In this document: positions 54,057-63,952 of the stretch, piece after piece
Numbering within the stretch: the stretch's first letter is position 1
How the letters are laid out: the number at the start of each line of letters is the position of its first letter
Source: Corynebacterium sp. NML140438
GTDB lineage: Bacteria > Actinomycetota > Actinomycetes > Mycobacteriales > Mycobacteriaceae
DNA length: 64,000 nt
Direction: 5' to 3'
Assembly (NCBI RefSeq): GCF_001875725.1
Contig: NZ_MLCQ01000019.1
Location: 62,001 to 126,000, forward strand
Program-made: the position numbers and the translations under genes
Notes under the pieces: model-generated
Seen by the model: only the letters and a program-made list of their open reading frames with translations
What the model was told of the DNA's origin: nothing
Database searches by the model: none

Positions 54057-57000
54057 GTGTTGACGCTACTTGTCGCGCTATTCGTCGCGACGGCGGCGGC
54101 GCCGTTGTTGATCCGTACGATCGGTAGGTCGGCGTTTGCGCTGGTTGCGTTGGTGCCGCTGGGTGGGTTCGTGTGGATGGTGTACCTGTTCGCAAAGGGT
54201 GCCTTTGTGGATGGTGGGGAGATCGTTGCCCGGATTCCGTGGATGCCGTCGGCGGAGTTGAACCTGGATTTCAGGTTGGACGCCCTGGCGGGCTTGTTTA
54301 GTTTGATTATTTTGGGCGTCGGCTCCTTGGTCTTGTTGTACTGCTGGGGCTACTTCGATTCGAATCCGCGCAGGTTGGCCAAGTTTGGCGGGGAGCTGAC
54401 CATGTTCGCCTCCGTGATGTACGGGTTGGTGATTTCGGACAGTTTCTTGCTGATGTACGTGTTTTGGGAGTTGACGTCGATACTCTCGTACATGCTGGTC
54501 AGCTATTACGGTGAGCGGGCGTCGTCGCGTCGGGCGGCGATTCAGGCGCTGATGATTACGACGTTTGGCGGGCTGGCGATGCTCGTCGGTATTAACTTGC
54601 TGGGCTACAAGACGGGCATTTGGCGGCTCAGCGAGGTCTCCCAGTTTGCGAATATTGAGAATACGCCTGCGATTTCGACGGCAATTGTGCTGATTATGTT
54701 GGGGGCGATGACGAAGTCGGCACAGGCGCCGTGGCATATTTGGTTGCCGGGGGCGATGGCGGCGCCGACGCCAGTGTCGGCGTATTTGCACTCGGCGGCG
54801 ATGGTGAAGGCCGGGATTTACCTGGTGGCGCGCTTGGCGCCGGATTTGGCGGTGGTGAGTACGTGGCACCTGGTGGTGCTTTCGACGGGCGTGTTCACCA
54901 TGATTCTGGGTGGCTGGTTGGCGCTGAAGCAGCGTGACTTGAAGCTGATTTTGGCGTACGGCACGGTGTCCCAGCTGGGCTTTATCACGACGGTGATCGG
55001 CATTGGGTCGCGTGAGGCGACGATGGCCGGCCTGGCGATCACGTTCGGGCACTCCATGTTCAAGGCCACCCTATTCATGATTGTCGGCGCGATTGACCAC
55101 ACGACGGGCACCCGCGACATCCACGAGCTTTCGGGGTTGGCGAAGCGGGAGCCGTTTGTGGCGTTTTTGGCGGCGGTGTCGGCGGCGTCGATGGCTGGTA
55201 TTCCGCCGTTCTTCGGTTTTGTGGCGAAGGAGTCGGCGCTGGAGGCGGTGCTCAACGAGGAGATGCTGCACGGCATGCCGGGCTACATGACGCTGGTGGC
55301 GATCGTCGCCGGTTCCATCTTGACCATGGCGTATTCGCTGTACTTCTGGTGGTCCGCCTTTGCGACGAAGCCAGCACACAACAACGGCGAGTCGGAGGCG
55401 GTGCGCGAGATGCACCCGATCGGCCCGACCTTGTGGATTTCGCCGACGGTGCTAACCACGCTGACGGTGGTGTGCGGCATCTTCCCGGTGCTGCTGTCGA
55501 CGGCGTTCAACGAGTACCTGGACGTGCGCTTCCCCGGCAGCGAGCAGGAGGAGTTGGCGCTGTGGCACGGGATCACGATCCCGCTGGTGCTGACGGCTGT
55601 GATTGTGGGTGGGGGCGTCGTCATGTTCTGGCAGCGTGCGGTGCTGAAGCCGCTGCAGACGGGCAAGCCGGCGCTCGGCGACGGTGACGACCTGTGGGAC
55701 GCCCTGTTGGCGCAGCTGCGGACGGCGTCGCTGCGGTTGACGGCGTCGACGCAGCGCGGTTCCCTGGTGATCAATCTGGGTGTCATTTTTGCGGTGTTGG
55801 CCGTGGTGCCGTTGGCGGCGCTGGTGCTGGGCCGCTCGAACGATATTCGGATGATCGTGTGGGATTCGCCATGGCAGGGCTTGGTGGTGTTCATCATGGT
55901 CTGCATGGCAGTCTTTGCGACGGTCCAACGCAACCGCCTGTCCGCCGTGGTGATGGTGGGGCTGACCGGCTACGCCATGGCGACGATCTTCGCTCTGCAC
56001 GGCGCGCCGGATCTGGCGCTGACGCAGGCGCTGGTGGAGACCATCGTGATGGTGGTGTTCATGCTGATCCTTCGCAAGATGCCGACGGAGGTCGAACCCC
56101 GCAACGAGGACAACCGGGCGCGTGCCTGGCTGTCCATCGGCACGGGTGTGTCGGTCGTGGTGGTGGCCATGTTCGCGATGAGTGCGCGCACCGCCGACCC
56201 GATCTCGGTGTTCATGCCGGACTTGGCGCACGACATCGGCCACGGCCGCAACACGGTGAACGTGCTGCTTGTGGACCTGCGCGCGGCCGATACGTTCGGC
56301 GAGATCATCGTGTTGGTCATCGCGGCGACGGGTGTGGCCAGCTTGATCTTCGGCACTGGCAAGTTCGGACGCGCCTCCCGGCGCCCGACGCTGTCTACTA
56401 CGAAGGCGCGCTGGTTGGCCAGCGGCGTGGACTCGGAGACGGCGCAGAACCGTTCGCTGATGGTGGACGTCGCAACGCGGATCCTGTTCCCGTCGATGAT
56501 CCTGCTGTCCCTGTACTTCTTCTTCGGCGGCCACAACGCGCCAGGCGGCGGCTTCGCCGGCGGGCTGGTGGCGGCGCTGGCGTTCACGCTGCGCTACCTC
56601 GCGGGCGGGCGCCAGGAAATCGAGGAGGCCCTACCTGTGGACCCGGCGAAGCTGCTGGGCACCGGCATGTTGTTCTCCTTCGCCGCGGCGGTGGTCCCGA
56701 TGTTGTTCGGCAACCCGCCACTCACGTCCGGCTACACCACGGTCACGCTGCCGCTCATCGGCTCCTTTGACGTCACCTCGGCGCTCGTGTTCGACGCCGG
56801 TGTGTACCTCATCGTGGTCGGCCTGACCCTGCACATCCTGACCTCCATGGGCGGCTACCTCGACCAAGAGGAAGACAACCGCAAGCAGTACGCCCGCCAG
56901 CGCGCGCGTGAGCTGCAGGAGAAGAATAAACGACGCCGCGCTGAGCAGGCGGCGAAACGGTTGGAGCGAGAGAGCCGTCGAGAAGCGGTCACTGGTGACG

Positions 57001-57086
57001 GTGACGCGACGGCGGGGCGGGGCCGGGCGTCGACAATTGGGGCGCCGGTGCACACCACCGCGCGTGGCCGCGAAAGGAGCGAGTAA
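54057..57086 (+). CDS. mrpA: Mrp-type Na+/H+ antiporter subunit A, fused with subunit B domain
   Basis: 1009 residues from GTG 54057, AAGGAGGG upstream. The N-terminal 500 residues are a NuoL-like channel (YVFWELTSILSYMLVSYYGE; AQAPWHIWLPGAMAAPTPVS), then the DUF4040 region (MGLTGYAMATIF-like VGLTGYAMATIFALHGAPDL). The last 200 residues are the MrpB domain (FFFGGHNAPGGGFAGGLVAA). The A-B fusion is usual in actinobacteria. The complex exchanges sodium or potassium for protons and supports alkali and salt tolerance. Confidence 0.95.
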   Translation: MLTLLVALFVATAAAPLLIRTIGRSAFALVALVPLGGFVWMVYLFAKGAFVDGGEIVARIPWMPSAELNLDFRLDALAGLFSLIILGVGSLVLLYCWGYFDSNPRRLAKFGGELTMFASVMYGLVISDSFLLMYVFWELTSILSYMLVSYYGERASSRRAAIQALMITTFGGLAMLVGINLLGYKTGIWRLSEVSQFANIENTPAISTAIVLIMLGAMTKSAQAPWHIWLPGAMAAPTPVSAYLHSAAMVKAGIYLVARLAPDLAVVSTWHLVVLSTGVFTMILGGWLALKQRDLKLILAYGTVSQLGFITTVIGIGSREATMAGLAITFGHSMFKATLFMIVGAIDHTTGTRDIHELSGLAKREPFVAFLAAVSAASMAGIPPFFGFVAKESALEAVLNEEMLHGMPGYMTLVAIVAGSILTMAYSLYFWWSAFATKPAHNNGESEAVREMHPIGPTLWISPTVLTTLTVVCGIFPVLLSTAFNEYLDVRFPGSEQEELALWHGITIPLVLTAVIVGGGVVMFWQRAVLKPLQTGKPALGDGDDLWDALLAQLRTASLRLTASTQRGSLVINLGVIFAVLAVVPLAALVLGRSNDIRMIVWDSPWQGLVVFIMVCMAVFATVQRNRLSAVVMVGLTGYAMATIFALHGAPDLALTQALVETIVMVVFMLILRKMPTEVEPRNEDNRARAWLSIGTGVSVVVVAMFAMSARTADPISVFMPDLAHDIGHGRNTVNVLLVDLRAADTFGEIIVLVIAATGVASLIFGTGKFGRASRRPTLSTTKARWLASGVDSETAQNRSLMVDVATRILFPSMILLSLYFFFGGHNAPGGGFAGGLVAALAFTLRYLAGGRQEIEEALPVDPAKLLGTGMLFSFAAAVVPMLFGNPPLTSGYTTVTLPLIGSFDVTSALVFDAGVYLIVVGLTLHILTSMGGYLDQEEDNRKQYARQRARELQEKNKRRRAEQAAKRLERESRREAVTGDGDATAGRGRASTIGAPVHTTARGRERSE

Positions 57087-57580
57087 TGGAAGCGAACCTG
57101 TTCCTGCTCATTGGGTCGGGTGTGCTCGTGGCCACCGGCGTGTACCTGATGCTCGATAGGGCGCTGACCCGCATGATCATGGGTGTGCTGCTGCTCGGCA
57201 ACGGCGCGAACCTGCTGCTGCTGCAATCCGGCGGACAGGCCGGCTCCCCACCGATCATTGGGCGCATGTCCACCCTGTTCGGCGAGCGCACCGCCGACCC
57301 GCTCGCGCAGGCGATGATCCTCACCGCGATTGTCATTTCGATGGCGATGGTCGCGTTCATGCTGGCCCTGGCCTACCGCCAGTACCGCTACCGCACCGAC
57401 GACATCATCGAGCGCGACGAGGAAGACCGCGCGATCGCCGCCCGCCCGAAGACCCCGGCGGCGGCCCCCGACCACGACGCCTCCGACGACCCAGAGACCG
57501 GACGCATGAGCTCCGAAGGCGACGCCTTCGGCCCACGCTCCTTCGAAGACCCCGTCAAGGAGGCCGACGATGACGAATAA
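57086..57580 (+). CDS. mrpC: Mrp antiporter subunit C
   Basis: 164 residues, overlapping mrpA (TAATG). NuoK-like with three helices: LFLLIGSGVLVATGVYLML, LGNGANLLLLQSGG and the AMILTAIVISMAMVAFMLAL region. The acidic cytoplasmic tail after about 110 is longer than in most MrpC proteins. Confidence 0.93.
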   Translation: MEANLFLLIGSGVLVATGVYLMLDRALTRMIMGVLLLGNGANLLLLQSGGQAGSPPIIGRMSTLFGERTADPLAQAMILTAIVISMAMVAFMLALAYRQYRYRTDDIIERDEEDRAIAARPKTPAAAPDHDASDDPETGRMSSEGDAFGPRSFEDPVKEADDDE

Positions 57581-59357
57581 CCTGTTCGAGTTCGCCCACT
57601 GGGCACTGCCCGCCATGCCGATCCTCACCGTCATGCCGCTGCTGCTGCCAGCGCTGGCGGCGGCGCTGATCCTGGTCACCGGGCGCGCCGTCACCCTGCA
57701 GCGCACCATCGCGCTGACGACTCTGTTCGCGCTGGCCGTCATCTCGGGTGCGATGATCATCATCGCGGACGTCCACGGCATCCAGACCGTCCAGATGGGC
57801 GGCTGGGAAGCACCCATCGGCATCACGCTGGTGGCGGACCGGCTGTCCACCATCATGGTGTTCGTCTCCTCCATCGTGCTGTTCGCCGTCATGTGGTACG
57901 GCATCTCCCAAGGGCTTCGCGACGGCGGCGACGACGACCCAGTCGCCGTCTTCCTCCCCGTCTACATGCTGCTATGCATGGGTGTGAACCTGTCCTTCCT
58001 CGCCGGCGACCTGTTCAACCTGTACGTCGGCTTCGAAGTCTTCCTCGTGGCCTCATACGTACTGCTCACCCTGGGTGCCTCGCCGGGGCGTGTGCGCGCA
58101 GGCATCGGCTACGTGATGGTGTCCATGGCGTCCTCCATGGTGTTCCTCTTCGCGCTGGCGCTGATCTACTCCTCCACCGGCACAGTGAACATGGCGCAGG
58201 TCGGCCAGCGCATGGCCGAAGTTCCCGACGGCACCCGCGCCGCCATCTTCGCCACGCTGCTCATCGCGTTCGGTATCAAAGCGGCCGTCTTCCCCCTCGA
58301 CGCCTGGCTCCCCGACTCCTACCCCACCGCCGCCTCCCTGGTCACCGCGGTGTTCGCCGGGCTGTTGACCAAGGTCGGCGTCTACGCCATCATTCGCGTG
58401 CGCACCACCATATTTACCGACGGCTCCCTCGACACCCTCCTCATGTGGGTCGCACTGCTGACCATGGTCATCGGAGTGATGGGAGCGCTCGCGCAGAACG
58501 ACATCAAGCGTCTCCTCTCCTTCACCCTCGTCAGCCACATCGGCTACATGATCTTCGGCATCGCGCTCGGCACCATCGCCGGGCTGTCCGGCGCCATCTT
58601 CTACGCCGTCCACCACATCCTGGTGCAGACCTCCCTCTTCCTGGTCGTCGGCCTCATCGAACGCCAGGCCGGGTCCGCGCAGCTGCGCCGCCTCGGCTCC
58701 CTGCTCTACACCGCGCCACTGATCGCGCTGCTCTACTTCATCCCAGCCCTCAACCTGGGCGGCATCCCGCCGTTCTCCGGGTTCCTCGGCAAAGTCATGC
58801 TCATCCAAGCCGGCGCAGCCGACGGCTCCTGGCTCGCCTGGGTGCTCATCGCAGGGGCCGTCGTCACCTCCTTATTGACGCTCTACGCTATGATCCTCGT
58901 CTGGTCCAAAGGCTTCCTCCGCGACCGCGCCGACGCCCCCGAATCCGTCGCTATGGCCCGGCCCGCCTCCCTCGCCGAACGCCACGACACCATCGCCGTC
59001 GACGACCGCGCCGACGTCGGCCGCATCCCCGCCGGCATGCTCCTGTCCACCGCACTACTCGTAGCAACGTCCGTATCCATCACCTTCCTCGCCGGCCCGA
59101 TCTCCGCCATCACCGATCGCGCCGCCGAATCCTCCAGCGACCAACGCATCTACCAACACGCCGTCCTCTCCGGCGACCCCACCAGCCCAACCCGGGACCT
59201 CGACGCCTTCCGCCAACCCACCGACTCCGGCGGCGGCAAAGACGCGCTCGCCCGCAAATCTTCTGCGCGGTCGGATGACGGAGAGGACGTCGTCACGACA
59301 GAACGAGTCCCCCTCCCCGCCAGCGCAACCGCCGAACCGACAGGAGCAAACCGATGA
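57570..59357 (+). CDS. mrpD: Mrp antiporter subunit D
   Basis: 595 residues, overlapping mrpC by 11 bases. NuoM/NuoN-like proton channel with 14 helices; VGFEVFLVASYVLLTLGASP, FPLDAWLPDSYPTAASLVTA and FTLVSHIGYMIFGIALG are conserved. A long soluble C-terminal extension (about 470-595) rich in Asp, Ser and Arg is unusual for MrpD. Confidence 0.94.
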   Translation: MTNNLFEFAHWALPAMPILTVMPLLLPALAAALILVTGRAVTLQRTIALTTLFALAVISGAMIIIADVHGIQTVQMGGWEAPIGITLVADRLSTIMVFVSSIVLFAVMWYGISQGLRDGGDDDPVAVFLPVYMLLCMGVNLSFLAGDLFNLYVGFEVFLVASYVLLTLGASPGRVRAGIGYVMVSMASSMVFLFALALIYSSTGTVNMAQVGQRMAEVPDGTRAAIFATLLIAFGIKAAVFPLDAWLPDSYPTAASLVTAVFAGLLTKVGVYAIIRVRTTIFTDGSLDTLLMWVALLTMVIGVMGALAQNDIKRLLSFTLVSHIGYMIFGIALGTIAGLSGAIFYAVHHILVQTSLFLVVGLIERQAGSAQLRRLGSLLYTAPLIALLYFIPALNLGGIPPFSGFLGKVMLIQAGAADGSWLAWVLIAGAVVTSLLTLYAMILVWSKGFLRDRADAPESVAMARPASLAERHDTIAVDDRADVGRIPAGMLLSTALLVATSVSITFLAGPISAITDRAAESSSDQRIYQHAVLSGDPTSPTRDLDAFRQPTDSGGGKDALARKSSARSDDGEDVVTTERVPLPASATAEPTGANR

Positions 59358-59875
59358 ACCACCTCCTCACCGGCATCCGAAACCGCTTCCGCGGCGGCTT
59401 CGTCCTCTGGCTCGCATTCATGTGGGTCCTCATGCAAGGCGACCTGACCTGGGGTAACGTCGCCGCCGGGCTCGCACTCGGCGTACTGATCGTGCTCGTG
59501 CTGCCCCTCCCGGCGATCCCACGCAGCGGCAACAAAATCCACTGGGGCAAACTGCTCCTGTTCGTGCTGCAGTGGTTCGCCGACCTCATCGTCGCCTCCG
59601 CCAAAGTCTCCTGGCTCGCGCTGCGGCCCGCCGCCCCACCCAAAAACGCCATCCTTCGTGTGCCCATGCGCGTCTCCGACGACCTGGTCCTCTACCTCGC
59701 CACCTGCGCCTACAACCTGCAGCCAGGCGGCAGCGTCTCGGACATCGACATCACCAACCGCGAATGGACCATCCACGTCCTCCACGCCGACAACCAAACC
59801 GACATCGACCGCGAAATCGCCAACGTAGCCAAACTGGAGCGCCAAATGATCGACATCTTCGAAAGCAGGCGATAA
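59354..59875 (+). CDS. mrpE: Mrp antiporter subunit E
   Basis: 173 residues, ATGA overlap with mrpD. Two N-terminal helices (LWLAFMWVLMQGDLTWGNVA and the GVLIVLVLPLPAI stretch) and a cytoplasmic domain with LATCAYNLQPGGSVSDID, as in MrpE proteins. Needed for assembly of the complex. Confidence 0.92.
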   Translation: MNHLLTGIRNRFRGGFVLWLAFMWVLMQGDLTWGNVAAGLALGVLIVLVLPLPAIPRSGNKIHWGKLLLFVLQWFADLIVASAKVSWLALRPAAPPKNAILRVPMRVSDDLVLYLATCAYNLQPGGSVSDIDITNREWTIHVLHADNQTDIDREIANVAKLERQMIDIFESRR

Positions 59876-59878
59876 CCC

Positions 59879-60154
59879 ATGAACCCCCAGGTATACAACG
59901 CATTCCTCATCGTCGCCGGCATCTTCCTCGCCATCGGCTTCCTCGTGCTGGCCTGGCGAGTCATCGTCGGCCCCGACTCCATGGACCGCGTCCTCGGCAA
60001 CGACGCCATCACCGCATCACTCCAATGCGTCCTCGCCCTCTACATCTGCTGGACGCTCGACACCACCGTCGTCAACGTCATGATGGTGATCGCGCTCCTC
60101 GGCTTCATCGCCTCCCTGTCCGTCGCCCGCTTCCGCAAACGCGACAACTCTTAG
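59879..60154 (+). CDS. mrpF: Mrp antiporter subunit F
   Basis: 91 residues, three helices. Family block RVIVGPDSMDRVLGNDAITA, then LDTTVVNVMMVIALLGFIAS. Three bases after mrpE. Confidence 0.92.
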   Translation: MNPQVYNAFLIVAGIFLAIGFLVLAWRVIVGPDSMDRVLGNDAITASLQCVLALYICWTLDTTVVNVMMVIALLGFIASLSVARFRKRDNS

Positions 60155-60167
60155 GAAGGACCCACCA

Positions 60168-60590
60168 ATGACACTCGCATTCTTCCTCGACGCCGCCTCC
60201 CTCATCTTCATCCTCCCCGGCGCCTTCATGGTGTTCTCCGCCGCCATCGGCACCGCCCGATTCCAATCCACCATGGCGCGCATCCACGCCATCACCAAAC
60301 CCCAAACCACCGGGTTGGTCCTCATGATCATCGGCACCATCATCCGGCTACTGAACCCCTCCGCAGGCGGCCTCGCCGGCACCGGCGAGGCTGTCGGCAC
60401 CCACGAACTTCACGACATCGGCGTCATCCTCATCCTCCTCATCTTCGCCCTGATGACCAACCCCGTCACCGCCCAGCGCCTCGGCCGCGTCGCCCGACGC
60501 GAAGGCCTCTACGGCGGGCCCGACACCCTCAGTCGCAACGACCGCCCCGCCGCCTACCACCCCAAGCGCGTCGACCCCACCAAGAAGTAG
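60168..60590 (+). CDS. mrpG: Mrp antiporter subunit G
   Basis: 140 residues, AAGGA upstream. Three helices; MARIHAITKPQTTGLVLMII is the family block. Last gene of the operon; element B copy 4 begins 23 bases downstream and may serve as its end signal. Confidence 0.92.
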   Translation: MTLAFFLDAASLIFILPGAFMVFSAAIGTARFQSTMARIHAITKPQTTGLVLMIIGTIIRLLNPSAGGLAGTGEAVGTHELHDIGVILILLIFALMTNPVTAQRLGRVARREGLYGGPDTLSRNDRPAAYHPKRVDPTKK

Positions 60591-60612
60591 GGTCTGCTGC
60601 CGCTGCCGCCTC

Positions 60613-60704
60613 GAGTGACAAAAGACGCAACCCCATTTGACATAGCCATTCATAGTAGCTGGTAGAGAAAGTGCTAGATCTATTCGGGTGCGTCTTTTGT
60701 CACT
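60613..60704 (+). repeat. Dispersed palindromic element B, copy 4
   Basis: 92 bases between convergent mrpG and the toxin-like gene. Ends AGTGACAAAAGACGCA on both sides (perfect inverted match), core ATAGCCATTCATAGTAGC then TGGTAGAGAAAGTGCTAG. Best preserved ends of all copies. Confidence 0.9.
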
Positions 60705-60801
60705 GCCAGCTCAGCTCGCGTTGGGCGCGCACACAAAATCCCAGGTCACGCGAATTTCCGCAGGAATGTCGTGCGCAAGTTCCAGACCCGATACAGACCC
60801 A

Positions 60802-61320
60802 CTAGGTATTTCGCTTCTCTACAGGGCAAACAGCGTGGTCGGGGTCGTACCACAATACCCGGAATAGGTCACCGGATCGGAAACCCCATAATCGGGTCTC
60901 ACCAGATAGGCGGAATCGAAACACGCGCTCCTCCGCAGAGGGCAGCGCTTGGATGCGCTTTTGGGCGTCGACACTTAGGGTCGAAACGTGTTGGTCATGG
61001 TTCCGGGGTCGTTTCTTCCGGCCGGACATGACGGTCTCAGCAAGGCACTCTTTCCATGTCTTTCGTGAAATGCTCTCCAAAAATGTCAAGAGCTCTTTCG
61101 TCTCTTTGGCCTCCAGCGACCATCGGCACAAGCTCTCACCAGGAGGGATGTCCAATTCAGCGACAGTCCACCGAACAGGCATTTCCCGCCAGGCACTTTG
61201 TGTCGCCTCACTGGGCACGCTTTTATCGTCTGCCACCGGCGACAAGTGCGGAACGCGCTTACCCCCGAAGTTGTTTTGCTGACGCGCAAGCTTCTTCCTA
61301 CTACGCTTTCCCCCACCCAC
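60802..61320 (-). CDS. Probable toxin partner of the Panacea antitoxin
   Basis: 172 residues from GTG 61320. Basic N-terminus (KRSRKKLARQQ), then PVRWTVAELDIPPGESLCRW, and a C-terminal beta domain FRFRLSGETRLWGFRSGDLF ending LWYDPDHAVCPVEKRNT, a block common to a widespread family of small uncharacterised proteins. It starts five bases after the stop of the Panacea-domain gene on the same strand. Toxin role is inferred only from this pairing; the biochemical activity is unknown. Confidence 0.55.
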   Translation of the reverse strand: MGGGKRSRKKLARQQNNFGGKRVPHLSPVADDKSVPSEATQSAWREMPVRWTVAELDIPPGESLCRWSLEAKETKELLTFLESISRKTWKECLAETVMSGRKKRPRNHDQHVSTLSVDAQKRIQALPSAEERVFRFRLSGETRLWGFRSGDLFRVLWYDPDHAVCPVEKRNT

Positions 61321-61325
61321 GCGAA

Positions 61326-61778
61326 CTACACCGCAGACGCCGACTGCATCGAACTGTAGAAATCCTGCATGACTTCCTGACTCACTTCATGTGTGGAAGG
61401 TGCCCCCACTGCAACGCCTTCGCGGGCTTCCCGCCAGGGCCGCTCGCCATGCGCGAGGTCGCTCAACTGTTGGCCAGTGAGATGCCCATAGGCGTCGAGC
61501 ACAGTGTCGATCGTCTCCCGCTCATCGTTTGTGAGCCGGTGAGCATCGCCGGGAAACATTGCAGGGGTCGCAGTGAAGTGCCCACGGTGTTGGTTGTATA
61601 GTTCGCGGCACACTGGGCCGTTCGCCCAGGCCTCGAAACGGGAGCTAAACAGCGGCTTCTCGTCCCAGACCAAGCTCCAAGCCTGTGCGTAGTAAACAAG
61701 TTTTTGCAGCTTCATAGTGCTCAGGCTTTCCCCCTGACGCTCCAAAATGTATCTCGCCACATCATTCACGTTTGCCAT
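61326..61778 (-). CDS. Panacea-domain (SocA-like, DUF4065) antitoxin
   Basis: 150 residues. Panacea core: MKLQKLVYYAQAWSLV, FEAWANGPVCRELYNQHRGH, and LTNDERETIDTVLDAYGHLT with LSDLAHGERPWREAREG. Proteins with this domain neutralise many unrelated toxins and are usually encoded next to them. Here it comes first, followed within six bases by the 172-residue gene. Confidence 0.88.
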   Translation of the reverse strand: MANVNDVARYILERQGESLSTMKLQKLVYYAQAWSLVWDEKPLFSSRFEAWANGPVCRELYNQHRGHFTATPAMFPGDAHRLTNDERETIDTVLDAYGHLTGQQLSDLAHGERPWREAREGVAVGAPSTHEVSQEVMQDFYSSMQSASAV

Positions 61779-61864
61779 GCTGTTCCCCTCTCAACACTTA
61801 TCGACGCCAACTCTACCCCATCAAGCATCAACCAGCCCCTACTTGCACCAAAAGCCCAAGCAGC

Positions 61865-62998
61865 CTACTCCCAGGTCATTTCCTGCATCTCGGCGCAGGT
61901 GGTGGCGACGACGTCGTGCCAGGAGCCGGTCATCTCGTAGATGCGGCGTTGCCGCTGGTAGCCGGCGCCGCGCTGCATGATTTCGAGGACCAGGTTCAGC
62001 TCGCGCTCACACTCAAGTTGCGCAGCCACAGGCTGCAGGGTATCCACCAACGTGACGAGCTCGTCGCGGAGCCAGCGTTCGTCGGTGTCGCGGCTGGTGA
62101 TCACTAATGCGTCGAGGCCGTAGCGGGCCCCGCGCCACTTGTTTTCGGCGACGTGCCAGGGCTGGAGCGTGGGGAGGGCTTCGTCGGCGTCGAGAAGTTG
62201 GTCGTAGTAGACGACCAAGCAGTGAGTGAGCGCGACGACCGCGGCGAGTTCGCGAAGGTTGGAGGTGGCGTCGCTGATGCGGACTTCGATGGTGCCCCAT
62301 TTGGCGGCGGGGCGGACGTCGAAGTGCATGGAACCGGTGTGGTTGATGACGCCGGAGGTGCGCTGATCGTCCATGAATTGGACCCATTCGGCCCAGCTTT
62401 GAAACTGGTACGGCATCCCGGCGGTGGGAAGCTGCTGGTAGAGCATGGTGCGGTTGGAGGCGTACCCCGTGTCGAGCCCGTCCCAGCCCGGACTCGAGGC
62501 GGAGATGGCCAGCAGGTGCGGGTAGTGCGTCATCACCGCGTTGATGATTGGCCAGACGCGGTCTTCGTGGCTGATACCGACGTGGCAGTGGATGCCCCAC
62601 AGCAGCATTTGCTGGCCCCAGTATTGGGTGCGGTTGATCATTTCCTTGTAGGAAATTTTGGGGCTGAGGGTTTGCTCGCGGAAGTCGGAAAATGGGTGGC
62701 CGCCGCTGGCCCACAGGTCGAGGTCGCGGGCGTCGGCTTCGGCGCGCACGACGGCCAGGCTCTCCGCCAGCTTATCGACGGCCTCCTTTGTATTCTTACA
62801 CACCGGCGTAACCAGCTCGACCGTGTTTTGGAGGAATTCCCGCTCGAGGTGGACGTTGGGGTTGGTGGCGGAGATGGCGTCGATAATTTCGGGGGCGCGG
62901 GGTACCAGGTCCCGCGTCTCCTTATCAACGACGCAGATCTCCCACTCCACTCCCAGTGTCGGCTCGGGGGAACGGGCGAACTCGCGGTATGGATCCAT
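61865..62998 (-). CDS. Glutamate-cysteine ligase-like carboxylate-amine ligase (GCS2/YbdK)
   Basis: 377 residues. ATP-dependent ligase of the YbdK family. [50 protein letters not shown] and a C-terminal [14 protein letters not shown] are conserved. Known members join glutamate to cysteine or other amines weakly; in actinobacteria related proteins (EgtA) make gamma-glutamylcysteine for ergothioneine. No egtB-egtD genes are near, so the product is uncertain. Confidence 0.88.
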   Translation of the reverse strand: MDPYREFARSPEPTLGVEWEICVVDKETRDLVPRAPEIIDAISATNPNVHLEREFLQNTVELVTPVCKNTKEAVDKLAESLAVVRAEADARDLDLWASGGHPFSDFREQTLSPKISYKEMINRTQYWGQQMLLWGIHCHVGISHEDRVWPIINAVMTHYPHLLAISASSPGWDGLDTGYASNRTMLYQQLPTAGMPYQFQSWAEWVQFMDDQRTSGVINHTGSMHFDVRPAAKWGTIEVRISDATSNLRELAAVVALTHCLVVYYDQLLDADEALPTLQPWHVAENKWRGARYGLDALVITSRDTDERWLRDELVTLVDTLQPVAAQLECERELNLVLEIMQRGAGYQRQRRIYEMTGSWHDVVATTCAEMQEMTWE

Positions 62999-63040
62999 AG
63001 GTAGCCAGTCTAAACGTCACGCGCGAGCCTCGCGGGGGTT

Positions 63041-63751
63041 TTATTCTCCCGCAAGGACGACAGTGATCGCCTCCGGCTTCTCGACGGCCTCCCTCGGCAA
63101 ACTCGTATTCGCCGGCACATCCGTCGTCGCCCGAGGCGTACCTCCGATGCGCTGCGCCAACTCTGCAGCGATGGCGTCCGCGCCCGGGGTGTTCGGGTTG
63201 AAGAACACGAAGGTTTGCGGGAACGCGCCGTAGGTCTGCTCCGGCATGTTCATGACGGCGGCGTCGTTGGAACGGTTCGCCACGTTGTACTGGGTGGCGA
63301 GGTCGCCGGCGGTGCGGTTGGCCAGGTCCGGGACGCCCGAGTTGTTGTAGACGTACACCTGCGCCTGCTCACGTGCCAGGCCGCCCGGGGCGGGGGCTGA
63401 CTGTTCCTGCTCGGCTGGCTTGGTGGCTGGAGCTGGCTGTTGCTCGGTGGCCTGGGTTTCTTCCGGCTTCGCCTGCTCGGATGGGCTCGCCGGGACGGTG
63501 ATCGCCGTTGTCGCCTGGGTGGCCTGGGCGGTCGTGGCTTCGGTGGTGCCTGGCGCGGCTGCGTCCTGACCGTCGCCCTTGTTCATGGCGTAGATACCCC
63601 ACAGCAAAAGAAGGGCTGCGACGGCCAGCAGGATCATCGCGACGCCCCGCTTCGGGAACGCCGCCGCCGGCGCCGCTGCCTCCTCGTAGTCGTCCTCGTC
63701 GGCGCGGCGGTGGGCGCCCTGGTACTCGTTCTCAGGATTCACATTAGTCAC
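63041..63751 (-). CDS. Membrane protein with C-terminal LytR_C domain
   Basis: 236 residues from GTG 63751, chosen because TAGAGT lies exactly seven bases upstream (leaderless); an in-frame GTG at 63760 overlaps that element. One membrane helix (VAMILLAVAALLLLWGIYAM), a Thr/Ala/Pro/Gln-rich linker, then a LytR_C domain (QVYVYNNSGVPDLANRTAGD; FVFFNPNTPGADAIAAELAQ). Such proteins are linked to wall-polymer attachment by LytR-CpsA-Psr enzymes. No LCP domain is present here. Confidence 0.82.
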   Translation of the reverse strand: MTNVNPENEYQGAHRRADEDDYEEAAAPAAAFPKRGVAMILLAVAALLLLWGIYAMNKGDGQDAAAPGTTEATTAQATQATTAITVPASPSEQAKPEETQATEQQPAPATKPAEQEQSAPAPGGLAREQAQVYVYNNSGVPDLANRTAGDLATQYNVANRSNDAAVMNMPEQTYGAFPQTFVFFNPNTPGADAIAAELAQRIGGTPRATTDVPANTSLPREAVEKPEAITVVLAGE

Positions 63752-63758
63752 ATGCGCC

Positions 63759-63764
63759 ACTCTA
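63759..63764 (-). promoter_or_regulatory. -10 element of a leaderless LytR_C-gene transcript
   Basis: Minus-strand TAGAGT, seven bases, GTG 63751. No ribosome site. Confidence 0.45.
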
Positions 63765-63859
63765 AACGTTTTTACAGACGTTTACATCTTCCCACGCGCA
63801 CCACATCCCTGGTTTCACACTAGGGTCGACAACCGAATTTGGTACTACTGAGCTTAGCG

Positions 63860-63952
63860 CAGTGACAAATCACGCAGCTAGAGAAAACTAGCCCATTTCT
63901 GACCAGCGGGCATGAATGGCTAGCCCAATAGGAGGTGCGTCTTTTGTCACTC
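63860..63952 (-). repeat. Dispersed palindromic element B, copy 5 (inverted)
   Basis: 93 bases, reverse orientation compared with copies 2-4. Read on the minus strand: GAGTGACAAAAGACGCA, CTAGCCATTCATGCCCGC, TGGTCAGAAATGGGCTAG, and the right end with TGCGTGATTTGTCACTG. The last 48 bases of the window show nothing else. Confidence 0.88.

Noticed and set aside
60953-61601. Plus-strand frames opposite the Panacea and toxin-like genes
   Set aside because: No ribosome sites or family resemblance; the minus-strand Panacea core is clear.
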